64,000 nucleotides of DNA from Dolomedes plantarius (Eukaryota; Arthropoda; Arachnida; Araneae; Dolomedidae). How positions within the stretch are numbered: the first letter of the stretch is position 1; every line of letters begins with the position of its first letter. The notes beneath the pieces were generated by a model. It made no database searches. It saw nothing but the letters and a program-made list of their open reading frames with translations, and had not been told where the DNA came from. The DNA is taken from assembly GCA_907164885.2 (NCBI GenBank), contig OU015490.1, positions 92,377,799 through 92,441,798 of the forward strand. Direction: 5' to 3'. Below are positions 1 through 10,737 of the stretch, one piece after another. Position numbers and translations under genes: made by a program.

Positions 1-846
1 TCGGCGTGAGAGTCATTCAACTTAATATTTATATTACATGGATCCTACTAATATTTTTTTATCACCGCTCCCCCCCCCCCCCCCACCCCCCCACCCCCAC
101 AAAAAAAAAAATCTCGCACCAGTTCGAAATCACTGATACAGAAGCCCTATAAGTCTTTTCTCACGATTGGATAAGCATTGAACGCTTAATATAGCACAGT
201 TTGAGGAACATTTCTTTTACTGTATTTTAATATTTTTATGGATAATGTCCAATCGTCTGCCGCATTAGAAAGAAAAAAAATTGTCAATTTATTTCGTTGT
301 TATGCACATGACACAAAATTAATTTAAATATCACAAAAAGAAAAGAAACACGTGATCAGCATTTAATAAATTAAATTCTAAAAATTAATCTTAAAAATTC
401 CCCAAAATTCAGAAAACAGAGGCAAAGATCCGAAAAAGATTTCATTTTAAAGGAATTTTTATGATCTTTCTCGTGATATAAATTTTATAACCCTCAGATT
501 ATTATTTTAAAAGTAAACTTTAAAGAATGTTACAAACAGAGCTTAAAAATTTAATCTAAAAAAATCTAAGAAGAATTTTTAAAAATCTTTCTTAATGCAC
601 CCCTACACTATAAGAAGAATCGCCATGCAAAATTTCAACCCTTTAGGTCCAGTGGTTTGGTCTGTGCTTTATCTCTCAGTCAGTCAGTCAGTTACGAAAC
701 TGTTATATATATATATAGATTATAAATATATATTATAAAAAAACCCGTGTATAAAAATTCCGCTTGCATTTCATACGAAGTATTATGTACTTCAAACGTT
801 AAAGAACTGAAAAAAATTGGAAAAGATTTTTTTTTTCAAATTCGAA

Positions 847-1022
847 TTATCGTTCTATGAAGCAAATATTTTGCGGTTTAGTCAACATGGCTCCTCCAAA
901 TATAGGTTCTAGGTCTACTTTTGATCCAGGTGGAGCCTTCACATGAAACTTTTGCATGATGGAAACGAAGTAAAGGAATGTTGTCATGATAGCCACTCCT
1001 TCTCCTGGACAGTTCCGTTTAC
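847..1022 (-). CDS. Cytochrome P450 3'-terminal exon, copy A (haem-binding exon)
   Basis: This is the 3' exon of a CYP2-clan cytochrome P450, a haem-thiolate monooxygenase normally anchored in the ER membrane. It starts after a pyrimidine-rich stretch ending in CAG and opens in the phase left by the exon at 42429-42616. The join makes FSLGKRNCPGE, the FxxGxRxCxG haem-ligand motif, with Cys the fifth haem ligand. About 50 further residues follow (including PPGSKVDLEP) to a TAA stop. The coding sequence matches the other two copies. It lies about 41 kb from the next exon, so whether it is ever spliced in is unknown. Confidence 0.88.
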
Positions 1023-1522
1023 CTGCAATCCAGAAAAGAAAAGTTACTCAGGCGATATTAGTTTTAGAGTATTTCCCTAACATGTTAAATGTCTGTTCAG
1101 TAAAATTGTGGAGGCTAAATTGTTAAGCTTAATGAGGTCGTAACACTTACGATGGCATCAAATATCAGTGCTATACAGTGTGTCCGTAAATAGGGGGTTT
1201 AAAATGGTTATAGCTATGCCACAAATCATGTTGCAGGCAGGCGTCATACGTTAAATGAAAGAGAAACATTCAGAGTTTATGTGTGCGAAAGTTTATGTGC
1301 AGACTCCAACAGACTCCGGGAATAGCGCCGGAAAATTCTGTTTTCCAGTTAGATGGAGCTCCTCCACATTTTTCCACAATCTTGCGTGAATTTCTTAAAA
1401 AGCATTGCCTCAGCGATGGGTCGGACAAGAAGGGTGGATAGCCTGACCCCCACTGTCTCCAGACCTTCTCCCCATAGATTTCTATTTTTGAGTAAAAACA
1501 CAAGCGTGTTTATTCTACAACC

Positions 1523-2515
1523 TCTGACAATAAAGTTCGGTGAATGAAGTCAGAACGGCCGATCTGGCAACACTGGCGAAACAAAACGCTGCACCTGCAT
1601 AGTGGTAGGTGTTGACCATCTGCACTCACCGTTGTTCAGTTGAGCGTCGTTTGTGTTCCGTGTAAGACTTGTTTTACAAAGTGCTTGTTTAGTAACGTTT
1701 GTTCCGTGCGACAAATCGTTACCCAGAATTTAGGTATGAGAAAAACGTGTTGTCGTCTTGTGTCACATCACTTGGATGACGATCACAAGCAGGCACGTTT
1801 AGAGGCTTCACAGGGTTTGTTGAAACGGCTGATGCGACACCAAACTTCTTGAACTGTATTGCCACTGAGGATGAGTCCTGGTGTCTCAGGTACGACCCTG
1901 AAACGAAAAGGCAAAGCATGGAATGGCGTTCTCCTGCATCACCTCGTCGGAAAAAGGTCAGAGCAGAAAAATCACGCATCAAAACGATGGTCATCACCTT
2001 TTTTGATAGTCAAGGCATTATCGACAAGGAATTTCTACCTGAGGGAACGACGATGAATGCTGAAGGGTATATTGAAATTTTGACCCGTTTCATGAAACGT
2101 CTACGCAGGGTACGACCCCAGTACGCACAACAAGGTTCATGGTTTTTTGTTCACGACAATGCTCGCCCTCACACAGCCAATATCGTCAAACAGTTCCTGG
2201 CAAAAAATGGGATGGTGCAAATTGAACATCCATCATACTCGCCAGATCTTAATCCTCCAGACTTCTTCCTATTCCCACAACTTGCTTTGAAAGGAATGAG
2301 ATTTGACGATATTCCTGACATCCAACGAAACGTGACGAGGCTTTTGAACTGCATCCCAAAAGAAGACTTCTTGCAAAGTTTCCAGAACATGTATAGCAGA
2401 TGTCAGCGGTGCATAGTTATGGGAGGTGACTATTTCGAAGGACAGTAAGGTAACTTTCGTTAATATTTCATCTACGTTAATGTTACAGGACTATTCACCG
2501 AACTTTATTGTCAGA
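1523..2515 (+). mobile_element. Mariner (DD34D), internally deleted (unit A)
   Basis: Its inverted repeats read TCTGACAATAAAGTTCGGTG at the left end and as the reverse complement at the right. At about 1 kb it is shorter than a full mariner of about 1.3 kb. It sits inside the transposase frame of the surrounding IS630-type element, so it inserted later, but before the tandem duplication, since all three units carry it. Confidence 0.85.
1640..2448 (+). pseudogene. Mariner transposase, 5'-truncated and frameshifted (unit A)
   Basis: The 199-codon frame at 1849-2448 holds the catalytic core of a mariner transposase. It carries the first Asp in EDESW, the motif YDPETKRQS, the second Asp in HDNARPHTA, and the third in SPDLNPPDF, 35 residues later (DD34D). 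A short upstream frame ending near 1852 carries the preceding segment RKTCCRLVSHHLDDD in another frame, so there is a frameshift near 1850. The N-terminal helix-turn-helix domain is absent, so the protein should not bind its ends. Confidence 0.85.
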
Positions 2516-2571
2516 CCTTGTATTCAAGTCCGAAATCTGGACAATTTAAAATAAAATTTTCTGGACAATTT

Positions 2572-3610
2572 TTCATATGAAACGGATATCCATAAGATTC
2601 TTACCTTAAAATTAAAGGAAGCCGAATACCTAAAAATCAGTTCCAGGATTTTTCAAATTTCGGCCCCCCCCACAAGGAGGGAGGGGGGGGGGCAAAACGT
2701 GTTTTCCTTCATATCTCAAAGAAGGAAATTGATATGTTAAAGATTCTTGCTTTAAAATGTATAGAACATGAATAAAATGAAGAAAAATTGATATCCATAA
2801 GATTCTTGCTTTAAAATGTAAGAAACATGAATACCTAAAACCAATTTCAGGATTTTTCAAAATTCGTCTCCCAAGGGGGAGAGGGGGGGGGGGCTAAACG
2901 TGTTCTTACGTGTTTTATCTATATATATAAAGGAATCAACACCAAGCAAAAACTATTGGAGATACAGATATCAAATTTTAAGAGCTTATTACTTTTGTGC
3001 TGAAGGCGTCATTTAAGAAGCGATTTTTCAAAAATCGCCCCCCAAAGGGGGGAGGGGGCAAAACGTGTTTTTACATATTCTTTCGTGTCTCAAAGAAGGA
3101 AATTGATGCCCATAAGATTCTTACTTTAAAATGTAAGGAACACGAATACCTTAAATCCAATTTCAGGATTTTTTTTAAAATTTGGCCCCAGGGGACGGGG
3201 AGGGGGGCTTAACGTGTTTTTCACGTATTCCTCCATATCTCAAAGAAAGAAACAGATATCCATAAGATTCTTGCTTTAAAATATAAGGAACACGAATACA
3301 TTAAAACCAATTTCAGGATTTTCAAAATTCGGCCCCATGGGGGGGGGGGCAAAACGTATTTTTTACATATTACCTCATATCTCAAAGAAAGAAACAGATA
3401 TCCATAAGATTCTTGCTTTAAAATGTAAGGAATATGAATACCTAAAAACCAATTTAAGGATTTTTCAAAATTCGGCCCCCAAGGGGGTTAGGGGGGCTAA
3501 ACGTGTTTTTTACATATTCCGTCATATCTCAAAGAAGGAAACAGATATCCATAAGATTCTTGATTTAAAATGTAAGAAAACACGATCAATGTCACGATTT
3601 TTCGACATTC
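2572..3610. repeat. Minisatellite of about 145 bp units with G runs (unit B)
   Basis: About seven diverged units occur, each with ATAAGATTCTTGCTTTAAAATG, an AT-rich segment ending TTTTTCAAAATTCGGC, then a C-run/G-run block and AAACGTGTTTTT. Spacing of the best units is 143-149 bp. The repeat gives open frames with a recurring peptide (ISKKETDIHKIL), which I regard as a by-product of the repeat. Confidence 0.85.
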
Positions 3611-4084
3611 GCTTTAGATTTTGAAAAAATTGCTAGAAACAATCCAATAATTTATATTTCCTATATATATCACCATTTTGAACACCAAATTGGTGGTAGG
3701 AGAAAAGAGAGAGATCAACCTCAATTAAATGAAGTGTGGAAAGGTGTGTGTGTTTGTGAATTGTATATATTTCGGTTGTTAGTACGTATACATCTAGAGC
3801 TCAGGTTAACTCCATTCATTTTTATTATCCTGGGCAACGTCAAGTAATTCTTTGTTTATGAAACCGGCGATTTTCACAAGGGTTTACGGGGAAGCCCTCA
3901 AACTCCTCGAAGGGCCGGGATCCAGTGGGTTATCAAAATTGAAAGAAACATTTTAATGCTGACATTAGCATGGGGGGGGGGGAGTTATTATAATATGCTG
4001 ATGGGATGATGACCAGTGGAGAGGGATATAGATTGCCATAAAATACAAATATACATATCATACAAGTAAGCTTTATTAAGGGTT
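3611..4084. other. No gene recognised
   Basis: This AT-rich DNA lies between the minisatellite and the first Helentron-like end. I see no coding or repeat signature apart from a short G run near 3972-3982. The matching stretch in unit C is 20946-21422. Confidence 0.5.
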
Positions 4085-4622
4085 CACCCGTGCAACGCCG
4101 GGTATATAAAGCTAGTATAAGTATAGATAGCACCACGCTAAGGATCGTTGAAGACTTCGGCACAAAAAGCGGTAGAGGACAGTAGCGGTAACAATGGAGA
4201 TTGTTAGGATTAAGCCCCTAACTTTATTTCTACTGATCAGATATACATAATATATAGCCTATGTCCATCTGGATTACTGTACCTTTCAAACAGGAAAGAA
4301 TTTTTCAAATAGGTACAGTGGTTCTGAAGTTTACCCTCCACGTACAAAATCGCTCTCTCTTTATATATAAGTATAGATAGCACCACGCTAAGGATCGTTG
4401 AAGACTTCGGCACAAAAAGCGGTAGAGGACAATAGCGGTAACAATGGAGATTGTTAGCATTAAGCCCCCTAACTTTATTTCTACTGATTAGATATACATA
4501 ATATATAGCCTATGTCCATCTGGATTACTGTACCTTTTAAACAGTGAAAGAATTTTTCAAATAGGTACAGTGGTTCTGAAGATTACCCTCCACGTACAAA
4601 ATCGCTCTCTCTTTATATATAA
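4085..4622 (+). repeat. HINE-like 3' end plus 250-bp tandem duplication (unit B)
   Basis: ACCCGTGCAACGCCGGGTAT...GCTAGT at 4086-4116 resembles the hairpin-bearing 3' end of Helentron-like non-autonomous elements. It is followed by two direct copies of a 250-bp segment (4121-4370 and 4371-4622), each starting GTATAGATAG and ending TTATATATAA. The two copies differ at scattered positions. Confidence 0.6.
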
Positions 4623-4628
4623 GTATAG

Positions 4629-4702
4629 ACTAGCTGAATACCCGTGCTTCGCTACGGAGTACATTCAAATTAAATACAACGGTCAATGTATGCAATTAAT
4701 GC

Positions 4703-4758
<56 letters not shown>

Positions 4759-5236
4759 AGATGCTAGAAGCATAAACTATATTTAATTATATTAATGAGC
4801 GTTTAAACGGTAATTTCCTATTAAAGTCCTAGTGTATTTTCCAATTCAGGAAGTAAATTGTTTTTCTCAGCGAAGAGTTCAGGGTCACCGAATTGCTCGC
4901 ACGCGCTGGCTGATGTAATCGCCAGAATGTTCGAGAGAAGGGGCTCGAGATGATAGCCCACGCTTTTATATAACGCGTGAGAAAGTAAAAGCGCAGTTTT
5001 AGGGATATTTTATAGATGTACGACGTGCGTCTGTCGTGAGCTGAGAGATGATTGAAAATGGCGATTTAGCTGGGTTAATTGGGTATTCACTTAATGCTAA
5101 TTAATAAAGTTGTTTAAATGTTAATTTAGCATTAGTTCTTCCACTGGCCTATTGTTTATGACTGCAATTTAGAGTAATTAGTTTGTTAAAGGGTACGCGG
5201 CGAAGGGCCGTGACAAATAAATAAATATATATATAT

Positions 5237-5280
<44 letters not shown>

Positions 5281-5909
5281 CGTAACGGATATTTTTATAG
5301 ACAAAATAATGTAGAGGAAAATATTCAAATTAAATACAACGGTCAATGTATGCAATTAATTTGTATGTTTAATATCCATAAAACATGCTAATTTTAATTA
5401 AATTCTTTAAAAACTTCCATCTTCATTAGTCTGGTGGTTAAATTTTATCTTTTACCATATTTTAAATTTTTTTTGTCAATTTATTTCGTTGTTATGCACG
5501 TGACGCAAAATTAATTTGAAGTATCACAAAAAGAAAAGAAACCACGTGATCAGCATTTAATAAATTAAATTCTAAAAATTAATCTTTAAAAATTCACCAA
5601 AAATCAGAAAATGGAGGTAAAGATTCGAAAACGATTTAATTTTAAAGGAATTTTTATGATCTTTCTCTTGATATAAATTTTATAACCCTCAGATTATTAT
5701 TTTAAATGCAAACTTTAAAGAATGTTACAAAAACAGCTTAATTTAATTTAAAAAAATCTAAGAAGAAATTTTCAAAAATCTCTCTTAGTGCACCTTTACA
5801 CTATATGAAGAATCGCCATGCAAAATTTCAGCCCTTTGGCATTTTACACGTCCAGCGATTTGGTCTGTGTGTTATATGTCAGTCAGTTACGGAACGGTTT
5901 TATATATAT
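4629..5909 (-). mobile_element. Helentron-like non-autonomous element (HINE), unit B
   Basis: Read on the minus strand, the element begins with a TATATATAAAAC start followed by a CTGACTGACAT stretch and ends with GCGAAGCACGGGTATTCAGC then TAGT. This fits the pattern of Helentron/Helitron-related elements: no long inverted repeats, a CTAGT-type 3' end, and (TA)n at insertion sites. It contains (TA)n tracts at 4708-4733 and 5225-5278. No coding capacity is seen. The class assignment is by resemblance only. Confidence 0.55.
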
Positions 5910-6219
5910 GGATTTCGTCAGTTTTGCGTATTTTTAAAAAAGTTTTAGTTTTTTAAATTGCTTTATTTAATATTTTGGAATTTAAAATTTTGTTCCATAA
6001 GTGAGTCTTTTTATAAATACAATGAAAATTACCTACCCCCACAGTATGTCAGATGTACATGTTTCTTGTCATTTAAATGTCTAATTTCTTTATCAAGGAT
6101 TCGTAAGCGCCTACAAAACTGTCAGAGAAAATGAAATAGGATATGCATGCAAGTCCGGAAATATCCGTGAAAACTCAAAAATGACTTTCTCCTAAAATTT
6201 GCAATTTTCATAGAATAAG

Positions 6220-6395
6220 GGCCTGTTTACATAGGAGTCCGGTAGCGGAACATTAAAGTTAAGGTGACGTTGAGACGAAAATAAACCAATCATAGGCGTT
6301 AAAAATTTCGTCACTAATTGTTTGGAGGTTTGTCATTGGTTAAATACATTTCAATACTTTAACGCTCCGCTTACGGACTCCTATGTGAACAGGCC
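6220..6395. mobile_element. MITE with inverted repeats of about 35 bp (unit B)
   Basis: This 176-bp element begins GGCCTGTTTACATAGGAGTC and ends with the near-perfect reverse complement. The arms cover about 35 bp including GTCCG and GCGGA. It has no coding sequence. Its right end lies 15 bp from the start of the long-TIR nuclease element. Confidence 0.85.
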
Positions 6396-7891
6396 GTAAC
6401 TGTCGTAGTAGTCCAGTCCATTTGTGCTCAAAAGGGGCCCTAGAGGGAAAATTTTGGGGTAGTTTTGATTTCTTCCATTTTATATGTTTTTTGGGATGCT
6501 GAATCCGAATCTGAGGTTTGTTAACAAAATTTCGTGACGCAACATTGAAGAAAATGCAAAAAAAGGTAAATTTTTCACTTTTTGGCTGTTTTTTGCTTAT
6601 AACTCGGAAACTATCAACTTTTCGTATGTAACCCCATTATTTAAAATGAAAGTACATAAAATTTCCTACAAATTACACTATTTAGGTTTTTTTCTCCGAC
6701 GGACATTTTGGGCTCAAGCGCTATTTGAAAATTGGCGTAATTCGGCTGTCTCCGCAAAAACCCACTTTTCCCACTCCAAAACTTTAATTTATTATTAAAG
6801 GCTGTCATTTAATTCCTCCTTTCAATACAATGTAGCATTTTCAAAATCCAGAGACCACTGAACTAATGTCACTAAGTACAGGTGTTGTCGCAGATGAGAG
6901 GATCAACTGCCACTTGTCCAAGGAGATGGGCATGATAGGTATACAGCGCATTGTTGGTGGTCGATTTTCAAGTTGTAAAATTCAAACGAGGCGAAATAGT
7001 ACGGCCTCTTGCGATCATGAATAGCTCTATTCAGATACAAGACAGGGATGTAGTCATCAATCCAACCCACACTTTTCCAACGAATGACCATCGTGAAGCA
7101 TTCATATGAAGAGCTGCGAGAATTTTTCGTTACGAACTTAGCCCCTACCCTCTCTCTCTTTTCGATGAGCATGGGATGAGGAAAGGAACAAAATCGAGCT
7201 TGTACAGGGCTTTTACACCGCCTCCAACTGAACAGGGGAACTTGAGCGATTCAAAATATGTCATTGACGGAGGGTTTTTGTTACACCGGGTCAAATGGTA
7301 CCACGGCCAAACATATGCAGAAATTGCAGCTGTTATGTGTCATATGTCAAGTCGAACTACAAATCAAATGCCGTTGTCATTTTTTATGGCTACCCTGACG
7401 AAGCTTGTGAAAGCACCAAGCGCATAGAACAATGAGAAGAGCGCAAAGAAAATAATATGCTGCAATATCATTTACAGAATCGATGTTGCCCACTGTCTCG
7501 CAGGAGAGTTTCCTTGCAAACTCCAAAAACAAGAGCCGGTTGATATCTATGCTAATGGAAAAATTTGATAATGCAAAAATTTATTCACAGCAAGCTGTGG
7601 AGGACACTGATATCCTAATTATCACAACAGCTCTTATGTTAGCCCCTTCAAATGAATATGTGACAGTGGTGGGGAAGATATCGACCTTTTGGTGATTTTG
7701 ATTGGCCTGTGTGGCCCTGATATAAAGAACGTCTTTTTGAAACCAGGAAAAGGGAAGATGTCTCAAACCCTCTACAATCCCCATCTTGCCGCTGACAAAA
7801 TCCTATCAGACCATATATTGTTCCTGCACGCGATGAGTGGTTGTGACACCACTTCTGCTTTGTTTAATCAGGGGAAACTGAAATTTCTTAA

Positions 7892-9265
7892 CCCGTCGTT
7901 GGTCGCACCAATTTGAGTAACGCCAGTGGTCGCGCGTAAGGGCTTTTCTCACACTACCCATTTCCGTTGTTTTAAGTTGTCTGCTCAACAATAACACTTC
8001 AAAATTGTTTCTTTTCTAGGAATTGCATTAATATTAAGCAATCACGAGCAAGGAAATTACAATTAAAATAATTATTTTAAAGCTATTATTCAGGAAAATT
8101 AATAGCGAAAGTGAAATTAAAAAAATCATACCTACTTTATGAATCAAATTAAAAAAAACATATTAACTGTACTTTATTAGAACGTCAACTGAAAGTCTTA
8201 TAAATTAGACGAAATGGACCTGGTAAATAAAATATTATACTATAAGTATTTATTAACACAGCATTTGGGGCATACGTAAGTTGAATGTTCGGTACAAATA
8301 GGTCGCGCACAGGTAACACAACCCTTTTTTGGCTTCCTATTTTTTCTTCGAGGACAGAATGCACAAAATCCGGTGGTTTCAACATTTCGTTTGATTCTTG
8401 AGGAGCCATCAACTCCTGTTATTTGGCTAATTGCACTTCGCAATGCTGGTGACAAGTTTGGAACTGAATAACGGTCACCAGGTGAGGTTTCATGAGTTCC
8501 AATGCTAATTCCTTCAAGAAGGCTCGTCTAGCCATCGTATTGTTTGTATTTGCAGTATATATAATTTGGCTGTTGATACCACCAATGTTCATGATCGAAA
8601 AAAATAATGTCAATGGCCATCTGCGACTTATTCTCGAAACAGAGTACTCATCTTTGAGTTCGTCGACTACGTCGACACCACCCTTAGTGAGATTATAAAA
8701 AGTAATAATCTCTGGTTTAGAGAGGACGCCAGAATCTTTATCTATTTTTTTTACCATTGTGCAAAGAGGAATAAAGAAGAACATTCTTCCCTTTCTTTGG
8801 AATATAAGACACTAAAGTGTAGTTGACGAAAACGCAAACACACTTCTTCTCAAAAGTAAAGTTCCCAAAAGTAATATTTTCTCAAAAGTAAAGAATAACA
8901 CTGATCAAAATGCGCTTCTAACAAACAAAATTTGCAAATAAAATTAGGAGATAAATGTACTCACATCATCGCGTTATTAAATAACACAAATGCTGGTGGT
9001 CTCTTGATGAGAAACGCTCTCACGTGATGCAAACGCCAGTGGTCGCGCGATGAGAGAAATGCTCACACAAAAGACACCTAAGCAAATAGCAGGCTGTTTG
9101 AAGGTCAAACACGCCCTAATTTTTATCTTAACTGATAACAGATTGTTGAGGAGATTCTAAAAGTCAGCTAGACAGGGGGTGGTGTCCCCAGGGTCATTTT
9201 CAAATAAGGGGTGCAATTTATATGACAAGTGTGAGAGAAATGCTCATAGCGCGACCAATGACGGG
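7892..9265 (-). mobile_element. piggyBac element, truncated, nested (unit B)
   Basis: TTAA duplications at 7888-7891 and 9266-9269 flank 15-bp inverted repeats CCCGTCGTTGGTCGC and GCGACCAATGACGGG (one mismatch). Insertion into TTAA is the hallmark of piggyBac. At 1.37 kb the element holds only the 3' part of its transposase. A motif like CGCCAGTGGTCGCGCG recurs subterminally at both sides. It interrupts the nuclease gene right after the SGCDTTS block. Confidence 0.93.
8236..8784 (-). pseudogene. piggyBac transposase, C-terminal fragment (unit B)
   Basis: KPEIITFYNLTKGGVDVVDE and SRRWPLTLFFSIMN match the 3' end of the piggyBac catalytic domain (consensus YN.TKGGVD..D). In a second frame, the C-terminal cysteine-rich finger follows, with CAFC, CVTC, C..H and CPKC. 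A frameshift separates the two near 8470, and the catalytic N-terminal two-thirds are missing. Confidence 0.88.
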
Positions 9266-10737
9266 TTAAAGTCCTGCAGAGGAACAATGACTTGTAACCA
9301 GTCATTGATCCTTTTCAAAGACCCTCAGGTATACCAGGACGAGATTGCCGAAGCAGGAAACGTGTTTCTCATGGCTCTGTATGAGAAAGGACATGAGATT
9401 AGCCCTGAACGATTTGAGATACAGGCAATACGTATCTTCATCATACAAAAGTGAAACTAACATTGCCTCACTACCCCCCACCGAAGCTGCTGCACGACAA
9501 CATTCACTGAAAGTTTACTTTCAGATGCAGCAGTGGTTATCCGGTCAAACCACACTCGACGAGCAACAAAGAGACCCGAACGAGTGGGGTTGGAAAAAAA
9601 CAAGGAATGGTCTCGTGCCAGTGCCAACCACTTTGAACCCTGCACCGGACTCGATACTTCGGCACATTTCTTGTAAATGTAAAAAGGCTGCCAACGCAAT
9701 TGTGGATGCAGTAAGGCTGGCCTCCATTACTCCCCGATCTGCACATCGTGCGAAGAGCTGTGTGAGGACAGCATTGACTTTGACGAAGAAGAGACTGAAG
9801 AAATACGCTTGCATGATGCGGAAGGTACGTCTAATCTCACAATCTATTTCGTAATCAGTCATCTCTCCTTCAGATATGATCACAAGTCGTCGTTTTCTCA
9901 CCACCTCTTTCATTTTCCAGATGAACAAGCCCCGACGCTGACGACAGAACAACCCGAACCTGTACCAGGACTCGCCGCCTTCGAAGAACCTCAGCCAGGA
10001 CCCTCTAAACGACAACGGCTCATATAATAATGTAATATATGATCATATGTATACAATATAATAAAATGTAATAATTTTTCAAGATTTTTCGTTGGAATTT
10101 CATTTTTTTTTGTAACTGAATTTGTACAATTTCGGACTTCATTAAATAACTTGAACATTATTTTATTTTTGAAAAAATTACCTGTACCTCTACATATACG
10201 ATCTAAATAAGGTATGTGCAGAGAAATGGGAGGAATTCACTAATTGACAGCCATTAATAATAAATTAGAATTTTGGAGTGGAAAAAGTGGGTTTTTGCGG
10301 AGACAGCCGAAATACGCCAATTTTCAAATAGCGCTTGAGCCCAAACGGTCCGTCGGAGGAAAATAACCTAACTAGTTAAATTTGTAGGAAATTTTATGTA
10401 CTTTCATTTCGACTATGGGGGGGGGCGGGGGTTACATACGAAAAGTTGATAGTTTCCGAGTTATAAGCAAAAAACCGCTAAAAAATGAAAAATTTTACCT
10501 TTTTTTGCACTTTCTTCAATGTTGCGTCACGAAATTTTGTTAACAAACTTCAGATTCGGATTCAGCACCCCAAAAAACATATAAATGGAAAAAAATCAAA
10601 ACTACCCCAAAATTTTCCTCCTAAAAACACTATTTGACTGGACTATAGCTACACGGCGAAGTTTGGAGTGATTTTTTTATTCCTCAGCGATCTTATTCGT
10701 AAATCGATCGCTAGTTATTACGGAAAATAAGTAAATA

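Larger units (their letters stand above)
1..2551. repeat. Tandem segmental duplication, unit A (3' end only)
   Basis: This is the last 2.55 kb of a unit of about 17.34 kb. Its first base matches 17335 and 34685, and it runs in register with them, apart from small indels, up to a shared AAAA at 2548-2551. It holds a P450 terminal exon and a truncated IS630-type element split by a mariner. The start of the unit lies left of the window. Confidence 0.95.
1176..2551 (+). mobile_element. IS630/Tc1-type element, left part, split by a mariner (unit A)
   Basis: The left inverted repeat begins CAGTGTGTCCGTAAA next to a TA. Plus-strand coding from about 1345 gives LDGAPPHFSTILREFL and PLSPDLLPIDF, the second and third catalytic blocks of an IS630/Tc1-mariner transposase, with stops and a frameshift. 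A mariner is inserted at about 1523-2515. The element's 3' end is missing because the duplication junction cuts it at 2551. Confidence 0.75.
6906..10027 (+). pseudogene. SGCDTTS FLAP/PIN-like nuclease with CXC domain, broken (unit B)
   Basis: Pieces in shifting frames give, in order: YVIDGGFLLHRV, a VVIFDGYP block, QAVEDTDILII, then GEDIDLLVILI, and SGCDTTSALFNQGK just before the piggyBac. After it come a region ending MQQWLSG, DPNEWGWKKT, and a cysteine cluster of tesmin/TSO1 CXC type. I infer a FLAP/PIN nuclease fold from the spacing of DG, FDG, EDxD and GCD; no structure check was possible. A 96-nt intron (9825-9920, GTACGT...TTCCAG) precedes the last exon, which ends GPSKRQRLI at 10027. 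The piggyBac, frameshifts (for example in CKCKK near 9680) and loss of the N-terminus make it non-functional. Confidence 0.75.
6411..10643 (+). mobile_element. Long-TIR nuclease transposon, type 1 (unit B)
   Basis: This 4.23-kb element has inverted repeats of about 410 bp (6411-6820 against 10229-10643) that align along their full length, with shared blocks such as AAAATTTTGGGGTAGTTTTG. The ends read GTCCAGTC...GACTGGAC between TA dinucleotides. Inside lies one plus-strand gene for a SGCDTTS nuclease-like protein, interrupted by a piggyBac at 7892-9265. No recognisable DDE, HUH or tyrosine transposase belongs to the element itself. The assignment as a DNA transposon is inferred from the structure. 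Confidence 0.82.

Noticed and set aside
2572..3610. CRISPR-like array
   Set aside because: The units are about 145 bp and diverged, lie in a eukaryotic context, and have no alternating unique spacers.
3337..3624. Repeating peptide ISKKETDIHKIL... (also 20674-21186)
   Set aside because: The frame follows the minisatellite units and changes with G-run length; this is a by-product of the repeat.
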